Positions 1 through 7,626 of a stretch of 40,772 bases of DNA are shown piece by piece. The number at the start of each line of letters is the position of its first letter. Positions within the stretch are counted from its first letter, which is position 1. The notes under the pieces were generated by a model. The model was not told the DNA's origin, did not search any database, and was given only the letters and a program-made list of their open reading frames with translations. The DNA lies in NCBI GenBank assembly GCA_013285915.1, contig JABDGS010000027.1, positions 1 to 40,772 on the forward strand, in the 5' to 3' direction. Origin of the DNA: Bacteroidota bacterium (GTDB taxonomy: Bacteria; Bacteroidota; Bacteroidia; Chitinophagales; Chitinophagaceae). Made by a program: the position numbers and the translations under genes.

Positions 1-1
1 A

Positions 2-214
2 AACTCAGTGTCTGACGAATTAGGGATTGTTTACTTAGCAAGAAAACTTTCTCAGCATAGTGCTGCACCGGAACCAACTGAGGATATTATTGTAAAAAAA
101 ATGCCTTTGGAAGATGCCCTTAAAATGGTGGATGAAAATATTATAACAGACTCGCTAACCATTGCTGCTTTGTTTAAAGTAAAGCTGATGCTGCTGGAAG
201 GTAAGCTGCATTAA
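2..214 (+). CDS. NUDIX hydrolase, C-terminal fragment
   Basis: This is the last 70 or so codons of a gene that enters from the left edge; the frame is open to base 2, so no start is visible. The segment beginning NSVSDELGIVYLA, followed by acidic residues and a PLEDALKMVDENIITDS-like stretch, resembles the C-terminal part of ADP-ribose pyrophosphatase-type NUDIX hydrolases (family knowledge). In those proteins the segment follows the NUDIX box and forms the last strand and helix. The NUDIX box itself would lie outside the window, so substrate cannot be judged. It converges on the membrane-protein gene to its right. Confidence 0.7.
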   Translation, partial: NSVSDELGIVYLARKLSQHSAAPEPTEDIIVKKMPLEDALKMVDENIITDSLTIAALFKVKLMLLEGKLH

Positions 215-240
215 ATGCGTTGCATAAATGCAGGCCACTA

Positions 241-618
241 TTACAAAAAATACTTCATGTACAAATACAGGTAATACAGGGATGCAAGGCCGCCGCCTAT
301 AAGCCCGATTGCTAAAAATACCTGTGGCAAAATTTCGTTATCATCAATAGCTTTTTGGCCAAAAAGTATTGTACCAAGCAAAATGGCCGCGCATGGTATT
401 GCGCATTTCCAGTAGGCCGCCAAACGTTTTTTAACGCCCGGCCGGTGCAATAAAAGCATAATAAGCATAGCGCTTACCAGCTGCCATATACTTAACACGG
501 GCAACACCAGGAAGGCCATAAAATTGAAGCTGTGGTTTGCAATTGAAAACCATACCAGTACTGTTAAAAAAAACAACACTATAAGGGCCTGCAGGCCAAA
601 GTCTATTTTACGTATCAT
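241..618 (-). CDS. small hydrophobic membrane protein
   Basis: This encodes about 125 residues with roughly four hydrophobic stretches (LQALIVLFFLTVLVWF, FLVLPVLSIWQLVSAMLIML, CAAILLGTILFG and FLAIGLIGGGLASLYYLYLY), so an inner-membrane protein is expected. I recognise no family. I chose the ATG at 618 (MIRKIDFG); a TTG five codons upstream (633) is possible but less likely. It is transcribed away from the ankyrin gene, and the two share the roughly 110-bp region 619-730. Its function is unknown. Confidence 0.65.
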   Translation of the reverse strand: MIRKIDFGLQALIVLFFLTVLVWFSIANHSFNFMAFLVLPVLSIWQLVSAMLIMLLLHRPGVKKRLAAYWKCAIPCAAILLGTILFGQKAIDDNEILPQVFLAIGLIGGGLASLYYLYLYMKYFL

Positions 619-730
619 TTGTTTTTTTTGCAATTTGGTATTTATGCAGATTGGTTAAAATACGTACTGAACGGTATTTTTATTACCACCGGCATGTGGT
701 TACTTGCCTTGTACAATTTAATAAACTGCT

Positions 731-1321
731 ATGCTGTATAAATATACCGCAGCGTTATTGCTGCTGCTTGCTGTTACCACCGGCTCAACAGCACAAACCA
801 TAAATGCTGCACTTGAAAAAAAAGATACCGCCCTTGCTATAAGCATATTGAAAGACGGGGTTAATATAAATGCTGTAGATGCCAACTGGGCATCGCCGCT
901 GTTAAATGCATGCCGCAATTTTGGGGCTGATGCTTTTTCCGTAGGTTTTTTATTAAGGCATGGTGCCAACCCCGATAGCCCACGGTCTACTGCGGGAAGA
1001 ACGGGTTTAATTGTAACCTGCGCCTATTATGGCGATGTTGCTGTTTGCCGCCTGTTAATTGCGTACGGCGCTAATATAAATGCTGCAGCTAAAGACGGAA
1101 CCACTGCGCTAATGAAGGCTGCGCAGAACGATAAAGCCGATGTGGTAGAATACCTTTTAAGCAAAGGCGCCAACCCTGCACTTAAAGATACAAACGGCAA
1201 AACCGCATTGGATTATGCAACAGCATCAAAAGTGGATGATTATATGATTAAAATGCAGGCAACCTGCAGGGTTGATAAGAATGAAACGGTGAGGTTGCTT
1301 ACAAAGGCGATGGGGCGTTAG
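731..1321 (+). CDS. secreted ankyrin-repeat protein
   Basis: This encodes 196 residues with a clear signal peptide (MLYKYTAALLLLLAVTTGSTAQ), so the protein should reach the periplasm. The rest is about four ankyrin repeats, recognisable from LLRHGANPDS, GRTGLIVTCAYYGDVAVCRLL, DGTTALMKAAQNDKADVVEYLL and NGKTALDYA. Ankyrin repeats bind protein partners, but nothing here names the partner. The gene stands alone and converges with the toxin gene to its right, with 14 bases between the stops. A distant match to a TTG/TA-rich promoter lies about 50 bases upstream but is too weak to list. Confidence 0.85.
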   Translation: MLYKYTAALLLLLAVTTGSTAQTINAALEKKDTALAISILKDGVNINAVDANWASPLLNACRNFGADAFSVGFLLRHGANPDSPRSTAGRTGLIVTCAYYGDVAVCRLLIAYGANINAAAKDGTTALMKAAQNDKADVVEYLLSKGANPALKDTNGKTALDYATASKVDDYMIKMQATCRVDKNETVRLLTKAMGR

Positions 1322-1335
1322 CGTTGCCGAATGTT

Positions 1336-1614
1336 TCAGAGCAGGCTTGCATGCTTTAGCCTGTGCACAACAATATGGTGCCTGTTTACTGAATAAATTA
1401 GAATATAACGCCTGTTAACTTTTGTTCGTCGATACCTGGAATATTTTGTGCTTTTATAGCCAAGATAAGGGTGTTTTTGAAGTAGCTGTAACTTTAGATT
1501 CAATAAGTGATTAAAGTCGTTTACCACTGAAACAGGCCAATTTTCTGCAATGTAATTTACAATCACCCAAAAATCTTTTTGCGCCTGCCCGGTCCAAACT
1601 ATTTCTTTTTCCAT
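1336..1614 (-). CDS. RelE/ParE family toxin
   Basis: This encodes 92 residues. The N-terminal pattern (IVWTGQAQKDFWVIVNYIAENWP), the central LLQKHPYLGYKS segment and the C-terminal RRTKVNRRYILIYSVN...IVVHRLKHA strand fit the RelE/ParE fold, whose members cut mRNA on the ribosome or poison gyrase. The basic YRRTKVNRRY stretch lies where ParE/RelE toxins carry their functional basic residues. The gene overlaps the preceding small ORF by 16 bases, the usual antitoxin-toxin arrangement. Sequence alone does not decide between RelE-like ribonuclease and ParE-like gyrase activity. Confidence 0.85.
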   Translation of the reverse strand: MEKEIVWTGQAQKDFWVIVNYIAENWPVSVVNDFNHLLNLKLQLLQKHPYLGYKSTKYSRYRRTKVNRRYILIYSVNRHHIVVHRLKHASLL

Positions 1615-1832
1615 GCTTCAAATTCATGCATCAATGCAGCATGGGTTATAAATTCACCATTTTCATATTGTTTCTCTGATTCAACAAGGCTGTCCTTGTC
1701 TTCATCAGTCAATTCATCCCACCAATCCTTAACAACGTTATTTTGCAAAATGGCTTTCGCCTCTTCAAGCAGTAATTCATTATCACAATTATTAACCAAT
1801 TGGTGAAGCTCATCTTTTATAATATTATTCAT
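1599..1832 (-). CDS. antitoxin of RelE/ParE-type module
   Basis: This encodes 77 residues, mostly charged and predicted helical (NNIIKDELHQLVNNCDNELLLEEAKAIL..., then KDWWDELTDEDKDSLVESEKQYENGEF). It has the size, position and composition of the antitoxins that accompany ParE/RelE toxins in Bacteroidota. The ATG at 1832 was chosen because the upstream extension of the same frame is hydrophobic and runs into a terminator. The gene's 3' end overlaps the toxin start, implying translational coupling. Such antitoxins usually repress their own promoter, but I see no clear operator here. Confidence 0.8.
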   Translation of the reverse strand: MNNIIKDELHQLVNNCDNELLLEEAKAILQNNVVKDWWDELTDEDKDSLVESEKQYENGEFITHAALMHEFEAWKKK

Positions 1833-1868
1833 ACGCCGCCTTTTTGAATATTGAACAATAACACAAAC

Positions 1869-1876
1869 CAAATTTA
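1869..1876 (-). promoter_or_regulatory. candidate -7 element of the toxin-antitoxin operon
   Basis: On the minus strand this reads TAAATTTG, a perfect match to the Bacteroidota -7 consensus TAnnTTTG, 36 bases before the antitoxin ATG. No TTG sits at the usual distance upstream, because that space is occupied by the preceding terminator. The call is therefore tentative. Confidence 0.4.
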
Positions 1877-1878
1877 GC

Positions 1879-1921
1879 AAAAAAAAGGGATAGCGCGTAT
1901 CGTATAAATACACGCTATCCC
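1879..1921 (-). terminator. rho-independent terminator after the DUF4251 gene
   Basis: On the minus strand GGGATAGCG pairs with CGCTATCCC, with further partial pairing inside, and is followed directly by a run of eight T. It lies just after the DUF4251 stop and before the antitoxin gene, so it separates the two transcription units. Confidence 0.8.
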
Positions 1922-1946
1922 AATATCTTAAATTATCGTTGTTTAC

Positions 1947-2414
1947 CTACTTCTTCTCCTCAATTATACCGTTAAACGATATAGGCTGCCTGTTGGCGCT
2001 TATAACCTGTAAAGAGGCTGTACCGTTGTTGTATACGGTTAAGTATAGTTGTGTTGCATCCCCGGCGTCACGCGGCTTTATGGCAATATCCCAACTCTTC
2101 CTTTTATCTTTAACCGCATAATCAAAACTTTTTGATGTAAACTGCAACCCGCCCTGTGTGGGATCAATAGGTGCAGAAAAAGCACGGCCAAAATAAGGCA
2201 GGTCTGCAACCATAACACCGTTTGAAACGCTTAAAGTATATTCCCCTGTTGTAAGCTGCCTTAGGTTACCATATGCGGGCGACACCGTTTGTGCAGTAAA
2301 CACAAAATTTTGTGCATCTACCAGCGGTTTGGGGTTATTTGTTTGCGCACTTGCCGTTGCAAATAAAAGCGCGGGCACTGCCAGCACTTGTATTATTGTT
2401 TTTATAAGTTTCAT
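1947..2414 (-). CDS. DUF4251 family exported protein
   Basis: This encodes 155 residues with an N-terminal signal peptide (MKLIKTIIQVLAVPALLFATASAQ). The mature part resembles the DUF4251 family of Bacteroidota: a QNFVFTAQ start, a GEYTLSVSNGVMVADLPYFGRAF block, a GGLQFTSKSFDY block and a final SANRQPISFNGIIEE. The family's function is unknown; its members are periplasmic or outer-membrane proteins of about this length. I used the ATG at 2414 because it starts the signal peptide exactly; an alternative start eight codons upstream adds a poor leader. It is a single gene ended by the terminator at 1879-1921. Confidence 0.85.
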   Translation of the reverse strand: MKLIKTIIQVLAVPALLFATASAQTNNPKPLVDAQNFVFTAQTVSPAYGNLRQLTTGEYTLSVSNGVMVADLPYFGRAFSAPIDPTQGGLQFTSKSFDYAVKDKRKSWDIAIKPRDAGDATQLYLTVYNNGTASLQVISANRQPISFNGIIEEKK

Positions 2415-2511
2415 AGTTAGTATGTTTTTTCTATACATAGTATTTCAAAAACAAATCCACTAACTCACAAAACTTAGCTTAAAGTGTAAAGGTTAAGCCA
2501 AAATGCGCCCG

Positions 2512-3591
2512 TTACCAGGGATATTTAACATCTTTTAAACCTGTGCAGGCAACAGTGCATTTTTTTTCGCTGCTTTCAAGCCCCAGCTCTACAATACGTA
2601 TGGTGTTGTAGCCATGCTCTGGTTTCTCCCTTAATTCAGCACCATTAACTATAGTGTTGTACAGGTTTTGGTAGTAGTACCCGTAATCGCCTTTAAGTGT
2701 GGGATATTTCTTCTTTATTTCTTCACCGTTAACCTCCGTATGCAGCAACCCGTAAAACTCCTCGCTTTCCTCACCCCATCCCGGCACTTCAGTAGGCAGT
2801 TTACCAGCGCGTAAATACACCTCCTGCGGGTCTTCACCATACTTTATAAAGCTGCCGTTATTACCGTGAATTATATATCGCGGCCCCTGTTCGCGCACCA
2901 GCATACCGCTTTTTAGCGTAACACTTAAATAGTCGTAGTCAAGCCGCACATCAAAGTAGTCAGTAACGCGTGCATGGCTGCGCTGGTTTTTAATACTTGC
3001 CGTAATAGTTTTTGGCAGGCCAAACAAGTATAGGGCCTGGTCAATAATATGGGCACCCAAATCGTACCAGATGCCGCTGCCCGGCAGGGGCTCTTCACGC
3101 CATGCGTTGGGCTTGGCTTCGGGGCGATACCTGTCGTAATGCGCCTCGTAATCGTGTACAGGGCCCAGTAAGTTTTGGCCGAGTATTTCTTTTATGGTTA
3201 AAAAGTCAGTAACATACCGCCGGTTATGGTAAACGCTTAATATTTTGTTTTGCGCTTTACTTAGATCAATAAGTTCCTGCGCGTCTGTGGTGTTTATGGT
3301 AAACGGCTTTTCAAGCACAACATTTTTGCCTGCAAGCAACGCTTTTTTTGTATAGGGCAAATGGGTATCGTTAGGTGTGGTGATGATAACCAGGTCAGCA
3401 TCCGTATCAAGCATTTCATCAATGCTGCGCACGATCTGCGCATCCGGAAAAAGGTGTTTTGATTCAGATGCATGCCTTTCAAGCACGCTGACAATATTAT
3501 AATACTGCGGTAGTGTTTTTAAAAAAGGTGCATGCATAAATTTACCGGCAGCGCCAAAACCTACAAGCCCTGTTTTAATAGGATTGCCCAT
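2512..3591 (-). CDS. Gfo/Idh/MocA family oxidoreductase
   Basis: This encodes 359 residues. The N-terminus has the Rossmann nucleotide-binding motif GLVGFGAAGKFMHAP (GxGxxG type), followed by ITTPNDTH and the family's catalytic-lysine motif LEKPFTIN near residue 94. A GSGIWYDLGAHIIDQALYLFG block lies in the C-terminal substrate-binding domain. These are hallmarks of NAD(P)-dependent sugar, inositol or biliverdin-type dehydrogenases. No signal peptide is seen, so it should be cytoplasmic. Neither the sequence nor the neighbours show the substrate. It appears to be transcribed alone. Confidence 0.93.
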   Translation of the reverse strand: MGNPIKTGLVGFGAAGKFMHAPFLKTLPQYYNIVSVLERHASESKHLFPDAQIVRSIDEMLDTDADLVIITTPNDTHLPYTKKALLAGKNVVLEKPFTINTTDAQELIDLSKAQNKILSVYHNRRYVTDFLTIKEILGQNLLGPVHDYEAHYDRYRPEAKPNAWREEPLPGSGIWYDLGAHIIDQALYLFGLPKTITASIKNQRSHARVTDYFDVRLDYDYLSVTLKSGMLVREQGPRYIIHGNNGSFIKYGEDPQEVYLRAGKLPTEVPGWGEESEEFYGLLHTEVNGEEIKKKYPTLKGDYGYYYQNLYNTIVNGAELREKPEHGYNTIRIVELGLESSEKKCTVACTGLKDVKYPW

Positions 3592-3652
3592 AACAATTTT
3601 TTGCGTGAAAGGTATTTAAAAAAGGTGAATATCATTTAACGCGCATTTTTTT

Positions 3653-3745
3653 AAACACATGGTATTTTTTAAACACATAGGCACAGAGAAAACATAGTAC
3701 CACATAGATATTACATAAGAGAGAAGGGTTACATAGAACACATAG
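3653..3745. repeat. degenerate CACAGAG/CACATAG repeat tract
   Basis: Units such as ACACATAG, GCACAGAG, AAACATAG and CCACATAG follow one another with little spacing. Related tracts occur in this window at 7526-7562, 11164-11210 and 38118-38158, always between genes. Confidence 0.6.
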
Positions 3746-3873
3746 TGGGGAGACATGTGCGGAGATTGTGTTAGAGATAATTCTTCAAAAAAACACATAT
3801 CAATACTAAAATCAAAAATAGATTGCTTATTACCGCCTCTGGAGGGCTTGAAGATGTTGTATGTATTATTTAC

Positions 3874-3890
3874 GATGGGCTTCACCCATC
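3874..3890. repeat. small REP-like hairpin
   Basis: GATGGG and CCCATC form a perfect 6-bp stem around the loop CTTCA. The hairpin is followed by GCTGATAG rather than a T-run, so it is not a terminator. It resembles the other small GC-rich hairpins of this window. Confidence 0.55.
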
Positions 3891-3982
3891 GCTGATAGAT
3901 TGCGTCTGCCGCGGCGGACTAAACAAATAATAATAACTAACTCCTCCGCAATAACCGGCAACCAGCAACCGGTAACCTGTAA

Positions 3983-4894
3983 CTATTTCAACCCCTTCTC
4001 TTCCATCCATTTGCCCCTGCCGTAGCCTTCAAACACATGTTTTTCGCTGTGGTAGCTGCTGCGTACCAGTGGGCCGCTTTCAACATAATCAAAGCCAAGG
4101 TTATAGCCAATTTCGCGCAGTTCGGCAAACTCGTCGGGGTGTACAAACCGCTGCACGGGTAAATGCTTTTTGGTAGGCTGTAAATACTGGCCAAGGGTAA
4201 TAACATCAACATTGGCGCCGGCAAGGTCTTCAAGCGTTTGCACCACTTCTTCCTTCTTCTCCCCCAATCCCAGCATTATACCCGTTTTGGTACGCATGCC
4301 ACCCTGCTTAAGCACACGCAGCACCTCAATACTGCGGCGGTATTTAGCCTGTATGCGCACCTGGCGCGTAAGGCGCTCAACGGTTTCAACGTTATGGCTA
4401 ACCACTTCGGGTGCTGCATCAATAACGCGCTGTATATTTTCTTTCTCGCCCTTAAAATCAGGTATCAGCGTTTCAAGCGTTGTACCCGGGTTAAGAGATT
4501 TTATAGCCTTAATAGTGTTGTACCAAATAATACTGCCACCATCTTTCAGTTCATCCCTGTCAACGCTGGTAACAACAGCGTGCTTAACCTTCATTAAAAA
4601 TATAGCTTCGGCAACGCGCTGGGGCTCATCCCAGTCAACCGCCTCCGGCCTGCCGGTAGCAACGGCGCAAAAGCCGCAACTGCGGGTACAAACGTTACCA
4701 AGTATCATAAAAGTGGCCGTGCCCGCACCCCAGCATTCACCCATATTGGGGCAATTGCCGCTTTCGCAAATGGTGTGCAGCTTATGGGTATCAACAAGGC
4801 CGCGAACATGCTTGTAACTTTCGCCAATAGGCAGCTTAACACGCAGCCAGTCTGGCTTTTTAGGTTTTACTTCTGCAACGCTTATATCGCTCAT
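3983..4894 (-). CDS. lipA: lipoyl synthase
   Basis: LipA inserts two sulfur atoms into octanoyl groups on the lipoyl domains of 2-oxoacid dehydrogenases and the glycine-cleavage H protein, using radical SAM chemistry in the cytoplasm. The 303-residue protein carries both required clusters. The auxiliary motif is C43-x4-C48-x5-C54 ([13 protein letters not shown]), and the radical SAM motif is C69-x3-C73-x2-C76 (CTRSCGFC). A VRSSYHS segment near the C-terminus supplies the conserved serine that ligates the auxiliary cluster in this family. Length and motifs are normal. It stands alone here; lipB is not adjacent. Confidence 0.97.
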   Translation of the reverse strand: MSDISVAEVKPKKPDWLRVKLPIGESYKHVRGLVDTHKLHTICESGNCPNMGECWGAGTATFMILGNVCTRSCGFCAVATGRPEAVDWDEPQRVAEAIFLMKVKHAVVTSVDRDELKDGGSIIWYNTIKAIKSLNPGTTLETLIPDFKGEKENIQRVIDAAPEVVSHNVETVERLTRQVRIQAKYRRSIEVLRVLKQGGMRTKTGIMLGLGEKKEEVVQTLEDLAGANVDVITLGQYLQPTKKHLPVQRFVHPDEFAELREIGYNLGFDYVESGPLVRSSYHSEKHVFEGYGRGKWMEEKGLK

Positions 4895-4912
4895 CTCTTA
4901 TTACTTAGTTTT

Positions 4913-5034
4913 ATTGCTGATTTCGGGATGTAGGAATTTTGTGATGTAATAGACAGCTTTCTCCCAATATCCCAAAATATCGCGTTAAGAAATTGCACCC
5001 AATCCCAATATCCCAAAATATCGAAATCAGCAAT
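4913..5034. repeat. combined inverted and direct repeat
   Basis: ATTGCTGATTTCG (4913-4925) is repeated in inverted orientation as CGAAATCAGCAAT (5022-5034). Between them a 21-base sequence containing CCCAATATCCCAAAATATCG occurs twice, identically, at 4962-4982 and 5003-5023. The block lies just upstream of lipA. Confidence 0.7.
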
Positions 5035-5216
5035 CTCCCATCCATCCAGCGGCCAAAATTACGCTAATTATCCATTGCAAATACCCCACGGCTAACCCGC
5101 TGGTTACCATGGGTGTATACAGGGGGTAAATTTCCGTAAAACGAAATGCAAATTTTTTCTCCGAAACGTAATCCTCCACCGCGACCCCGATGTTGGCATA
5201 GCCCTAAACGAACATG

Positions 5217-5780
5217 GCTACCCCCTATTTGGGATATTACTGAGCAGGAGGTGTGGGAGGATTAGAGGTGAATTGGCAGTTTTACAGTTTGTGCATGGCA
5301 CTGTATATAATAATGCCACCCCTTCGGGGTTTATATCGCTTAGGGTTTGTATTGCTACAATAATGTCAGCCTTTCAGGCTTTAATCCCGAAGGGATGAAA
5401 TTATTGTAGTAACTGCTAACGAAATTTAATTAAACCCCGTAGGGGTGATATAATTTAAATACACACCATAGCTACCCCCTTATATGGGATATTAATGAGC
5501 AGGAGGTGTGGGAGGATTAGAGGTGAATTGGCAGTTTTACAGTTTGTGCATGGCACTGTATATAATAATGCCACCCGTTCGAGGTTTATATCGCTTAGGC
5601 TTTATAATGCTACAATAATGTCAGCCTTTCAGGCTTTAATCCCGAAGGGATGAAATTATTGTAGTAACAAGTAACGAAATTTAATTAAACCCCGTAGGGG
5701 TGATATACTTTAAATATACACCATAGCTACCCCATTATATGGATATTACTGAGCAGGAGATGTGGGAGGATTAGGGGAGT
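5217..5780. repeat. 255-bp tandem repeat, two full copies plus a partial third
   Basis: Copies begin at about 5217, 5471 and 5727, each with GCTACCCC. The shared GAGCAGGAG is at 5242, 5497 and 5751, giving spacings of 255 and 254 bases. Copies 1 and 2 are nearly identical over their whole length. The third stops matching near 5780, inside the TPR reading frame. Each full copy contains four 5-bp-stem, 3-nt-loop hairpins. Confidence 0.85.
5318..5446. repeat. cluster of four mini-hairpins inside repeat copy 1
   Basis: The hairpins are ACCCC-TTC-GGGGT (5318-5330), AGCCT-TTC-AGGCT (5368-5380), ATCCC-GAA-GGGAT (5384-5396) and ACCCC-GTA-GGGGT (5434-5446). The middle two are framed by inverted arms CTACAATAAT (5355-5364) and ATTATTGTAG (5400-5409). 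The set recurs in copy 2, where the first hairpin has decayed. Confidence 0.7.
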
Positions 5781-6876
5781 TTTGCTGCGCGGCAAGGGCT
5801 TGCTGGGCATTGCGAATATTAATTTGGCAACCAGTTATATATGGATGATTGGGTGGCAGCAATTTAAGCAGGATTAACAAGGCTTGTTCGTAATACTCAA
5901 TGGCTTTTTCATGAAGGCCCTCGCGATACAATGCCGCACCGATATTATTATACCTGGTTGCGATCACCTCATTGTCTTCATTGTAAAATATTTTGTCAAT
6001 TTCTAACGCCTTGTTATAATATTTAATAGCTTCAACGCGGTCACCTAAGTTATCCCAGGCTACGCCAATGTTGTTGTAGCACGTTGCAATATTGGTGTGC
6101 GTTTCGCCATAGATTTTTTTGGAAATGTCTAACGCTTTTTCAAAATACTCAATAGCTGTGCGATACTCGCGTTTTAAGCCCCACGCCAGCCCTATTCCAT
6201 TATAACTACATGCAACCTGTTCGTCTTCAACACCGTACGTTTCATTAATAATCGTCAGTGCCCTGGTATAGTAGCTGATCGCTTTATCATATTCTCCTTT
6301 TTCGTGCATGGCTCCCCCTAAACGATTCAAACACGCGATCATTTTTTTGCTGGTTGCATTCGTTCTTCCAATAATTTTCTCCAATAATAAAATTTCATCG
6401 TCATAATATCCTAAAACGTCAGCCAGGTCGCTTGCTTCAAACAAATAAGCATCATTCGCGCCATTTATTTTTATCGCAAGGTTAAAATAATCATACGCTT
6501 CGCGGTAAGCTAATTGCAGCTTTTTAATTTTGCCCAACTGGTAAAACGTATCGGCTGTTTCAACAATACTTTCTTTAGCAGATTGCCTTAAGTGTTCTTC
6601 GGCTTCCGCGTAATTACCTTTTTCAACTTCATCCAGTGCCTTTGCTTTTAAAGCGCTTTTTTCTTTATCAGCCTGCAGTTCTTTTTCAAGGTCAGCTTTA
6701 TCCCGTGCAAGTTGTTGTTGTATTTCGGCGCTTTGGTGCAGTTCTGTTTCAAGCGCTTGTTTCTCTTTTTGTAACGTAGTTAATTTCTGTTGTTGGTCGG
6801 GATTTAAAATAAACTGTAATGCGGTATTTTGCAACTTTGCAATTTGTTCGTCTTTTTGAACTAGCATTTGGACCAA
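5746..6876 (-). CDS. TPR-repeat protein, C-terminal part of a frameshifted gene
   Basis: The frame gives 376 residues from a TTG codon. It starts with a predicted coiled coil (QLVQMLVQKDEQIAKLQ... to ADLEKELQADKEKSALK), followed by about six TPR units. Typical units are KAISYYTRALTIINETYG, TAIEYFEKALDISKKIYG, EAIKYYNKALEIDKIFYN and KAIEYYEQALLILLKLLP. The spacing of about 42 residues marks them as kinesin-light-chain-like TPRs. The frame stays open upstream to 7044 without an ATG and continues sensibly from the preceding ORF if one base is restored near 7023. I therefore think the two are one gene, broken or frameshifted. The stop lies within a partial copy of the 255-bp repeat. Confidence 0.8.
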   Translation of the reverse strand: MVQMLVQKDEQIAKLQNTALQFILNPDQQQKLTTLQKEKQALETELHQSAEIQQQLARDKADLEKELQADKEKSALKAKALDEVEKGNYAEAEEHLRQSAKESIVETADTFYQLGKIKKLQLAYREAYDYFNLAIKINGANDAYLFEASDLADVLGYYDDEILLLEKIIGRTNATSKKMIACLNRLGGAMHEKGEYDKAISYYTRALTIINETYGVEDEQVACSYNGIGLAWGLKREYRTAIEYFEKALDISKKIYGETHTNIATCYNNIGVAWDNLGDRVEAIKYYNKALEIDKIFYNEDNEVIATRYNNIGAALYREGLHEKAIEYYEQALLILLKLLPPNHPYITGCQINIRNAQQALAAQQNSPNPPTSPAQ

Positions 6877-7016
6877 TTGCTGATTGGTAGCGGAAAGATT
6901 TCTGGATGTTTCCGTTTCAACATATACAGTAATGTTTCCGCGAACATCACTATCGTTAACTATTACCGCTGCATTTGTTTGTGCGACGACAGCCTGCGGT
7001 TGTATACCTGGCGCCG

Positions 7017-7463
7017 CTATATGGGGTTTGTGTTGGTGCCTGCATCAACCTCGCCAATATCAATACCGCCTGTAAGTTTTGACTTGGTAATGCTTATGCC
7101 TGTGCCGATTGCTTTAACCTTGCCTATTTTAATAAACTCGGCTTCTACTTCGCTAATATTTACACCTGTTGCACCCTGCGGCTCTTTTTCTTTTATAAGG
7201 GTAACAAGCTTTTGCAGGGCTTCAAAAAGTTCACTGTCGTTATGGGCACCTGCATCTTCCAGTTCTTCTTTTAAGGCTGCTTTTTTTGCTTCGGAGGTGG
7301 GCTTTTGCTCAAAGGCATCAATAGATACCTTGCTGCCAAACTTTTTTTGTATCAATGCCTTTATGCCCGCATAGGCATCTTTAACTGCCTGCGTGGTAGT
7401 GTCTTTTAAGGATGCAGCAGCCCCTGCAGAAATGGCTGTTACAATGGGTGTAAGAATATCCAT
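7017..7463 (-). CDS. N-terminal part of the frameshifted TPR gene
   Basis: This encodes 148 residues from the ATG at 7463 (MDILTPIVTAISAGAAASLKD). An alanine-rich helical start is followed by a charged helical region to about residue 100. Then comes a strand-rich stretch with VNISEVEAEFIKIGKVKAIG and LTGGIDIGEVDAG, which looks like short beta-helix rungs. It ends TNPI-stop at 7017. Directly after the stop the other frame reads IAAPGIQPQAVV and then VNDSDVRGNITVYVE, which continues the same style and leads into the coiled coil and TPRs. No signal peptide is evident. Function is unknown; TPR proteins of this build may be sensors or scaffolds, which is inference only. Confidence 0.65.
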   Translation of the reverse strand: MDILTPIVTAISAGAAASLKDTTTQAVKDAYAGIKALIQKKFGSKVSIDAFEQKPTSEAKKAALKEELEDAGAHNDSELFEALQKLVTLIKEKEPQGATGVNISEVEAEFIKIGKVKAIGTGISITKSKLTGGIDIGEVDAGTNTNPI

Positions 7464-7525
7464 GTTTACAATTATACCCCAATATACAACGCAGTATTGA
7501 TGTATGCAAGTAATTTGGCCGTTCA

Positions 7526-7620
7526 CCACAAAGGCACATAGAAAACACAGGTACACATAGGAAGAAGGGCAATAACACCCTTCATAAAAACCTTAAACCT
7601 TAAACTTTAAACCTCAAACC
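7526..7620. repeat. degenerate CACAAAG/CACATAG tract with TTAAAC tail
   Basis: ACCACAAAGGCACATAG is followed by AAAACACAGG and TACACATAGG, then a run of CCTTAAAC/CTTTAAAC units at about 7590-7620. It resembles the tract upstream of the MFS gene, including the AAAC-rich tail. Confidence 0.55.
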
Positions 7621-7626
7621 AGGAAT

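Larger units (their letters stand above)
3592..3982. other. intergenic stretch with short degenerate repeats
   Basis: I see no convincing gene in this stretch. From about 3653 to 3745 it is a run of degenerate CACATAG/CACAGAG/ACATAG units spaced roughly 8-12 bases apart. A short hairpin follows at 3874-3890. The last 60 bases are a loose AACCGG/GTAACC-type low-complexity tract leading up to the lipA stop. Confidence 0.6.
4895..5745. other. 851-bp intergenic region made largely of repeats
   Basis: I see no gene here. From left to right it holds an inverted and direct repeat cluster (4913-5034), about 180 bases without recognisable structure, and two full copies of a 255-bp tandem repeat (from 5217). 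Part of a third copy runs into the end of the TPR gene. Confidence 0.7.

Noticed and set aside
3616..3885. 89-codon minus-strand frame
   Set aside because: It runs through the degenerate CACATAG repeats and shows no protein-like composition.
4170..4817. 215-codon plus-strand frame
   Set aside because: It is antisense to lipA, which carries both iron-sulfur motifs in the opposite frame.
5217..5745. insertion sequence
   Set aside because: No transposase frame, no terminal inverted repeats bounding the whole block and no target duplication can be seen.
5217..5780. CRISPR array
   Set aside because: Only two and a part copies with a 255-bp period exist, with no short unique spacers and no cas genes.
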